The position numbers were made by a program, and so were the translations under genes. This document shows positions 24,482-24,580 of a stretch of 24,580 nt of DNA, piece after piece. This DNA is from CAZNFR01 sp964572225 (GTDB lineage: Bacteria > Bacteroidota > Bacteroidia > Bacteroidales > GCA-2748055). Location of the stretch: NCBI GenBank assembly GCA_964572225.1, contig CAZNFR010000055.1, positions 1 to 24,580 on the forward strand, read 5' to 3'. Numbering within the stretch: position 1 is the first letter of the stretch; each line of letters opens with the position of its first letter. Below the pieces are notes generated by a model. That model did no database searches. It was not told the origin of the DNA and saw nothing but the letters and a program-made list of their open reading frames with translations.

Positions 24482-24580
24482 ATGCATCCTGGTTCTCGCA
24501 ATTTTTCACTGATAAAAACAAAAACCACTGAAAAATACATCGGGATAAACTTCTCGCCTTTCTGGAATGAGAAAACCGGC
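24482..24580 (+). CDS. Possible 5' end of a gene running off the window
   Basis: An ATG at 24482 opens a frame of 33 codons that stays open to the edge (MHPGSRNFSLIKTKTTEKYI, then GINFSPFWNEKTG). No family is recognisable, no signal peptide is visible, and the short length makes chance likely. It is listed only because it is open and no other gene covers the end of the window. Confidence 0.2.
   Translation, partial: MHPGSRNFSLIKTKTTEKYIGINFSPFWNEKTG

Noticed and set aside
1..24580. CRISPR arrays, tRNA or rRNA genes, insertion sequences, integrases, phage genes
   Set aside because: None were recognised by eye on either strand. The only repeats seen were the gap-flanking 55-mer, the susC-upstream 14-mer and the coding Asp-Thr repeat.

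Overview
The window comes from a Bacteroidota chromosome, or a metagenome-assembled genome of one. The evidence is a SusC/SusD pair, three proteins with C-terminal type IX secretion (T9SS) sorting domains ('YPNP' motif), lipoproteins with Bacteroidota-style signal peptides, no clear Shine-Dalgarno sites, and a membrane-anchored regulator with a beta-propeller, triple-tyrosine and LuxR-type HTH layout. Base composition is moderately AT-rich and no RNA genes were seen.

Left part, plus strand, about 1-3507. The C-terminal half of glutaminyl-tRNA synthetase is cut by the window edge. A 340-base AT-rich spacer follows, then a secreted fasciclin (FAS1) protein interrupted by a 100-N gap, then a lipoprotein-type beta-carbonic anhydrase. 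The last two genes each end in a clear intrinsic terminator. The gap is flanked by the same 55 bases on both sides. Merging the two copies gives one continuous 394-residue frame.

Central part, minus strand, 3554-22979. This is a polysaccharide utilization locus (PUL) that reads as a beta-1,3-glucan (laminarin-type) system. In transcription order it holds: the membrane-anchored regulator; SusC; SusD; a T9SS-secreted protein with a CBM9-like domain; a GH16 laminarinase with two Ig/PKD-like domains, a CBM6 and a T9SS tail; a sugar-porter (SP) family permease; a lipoprotein clan GH-A glycosidase; a large cytoplasmic phosphorylase of the GH94/GH149 type; and a GPH-family (MelB-like) cation symporter. 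The proposed route is surface cutting by GH16, capture and import by CBM9/SusD/SusC, periplasmic trimming by the lipoprotein glycosidase, inner-membrane uptake by the two permeases, and cytoplasmic phosphorolysis to glucose-1-phosphate. A strong intrinsic terminator splits the run after the CBM9 gene, so SusC-SusD-CBM9 may be made in excess over the enzymes and permeases. A 14-base perfect direct repeat with 33-base periodicity upstream of susC is a candidate operator.

Right part, about 22980-24580. The spacer upstream of the regulator contains a homopurine tract. A badly eroded C-terminal sulfatase remnant follows, with three frameshifts and at least one in-frame stop. Then comes a small unrecognised lipoprotein with a striking spaced Asp-Thr repeat, and a reading frame that runs off the edge.
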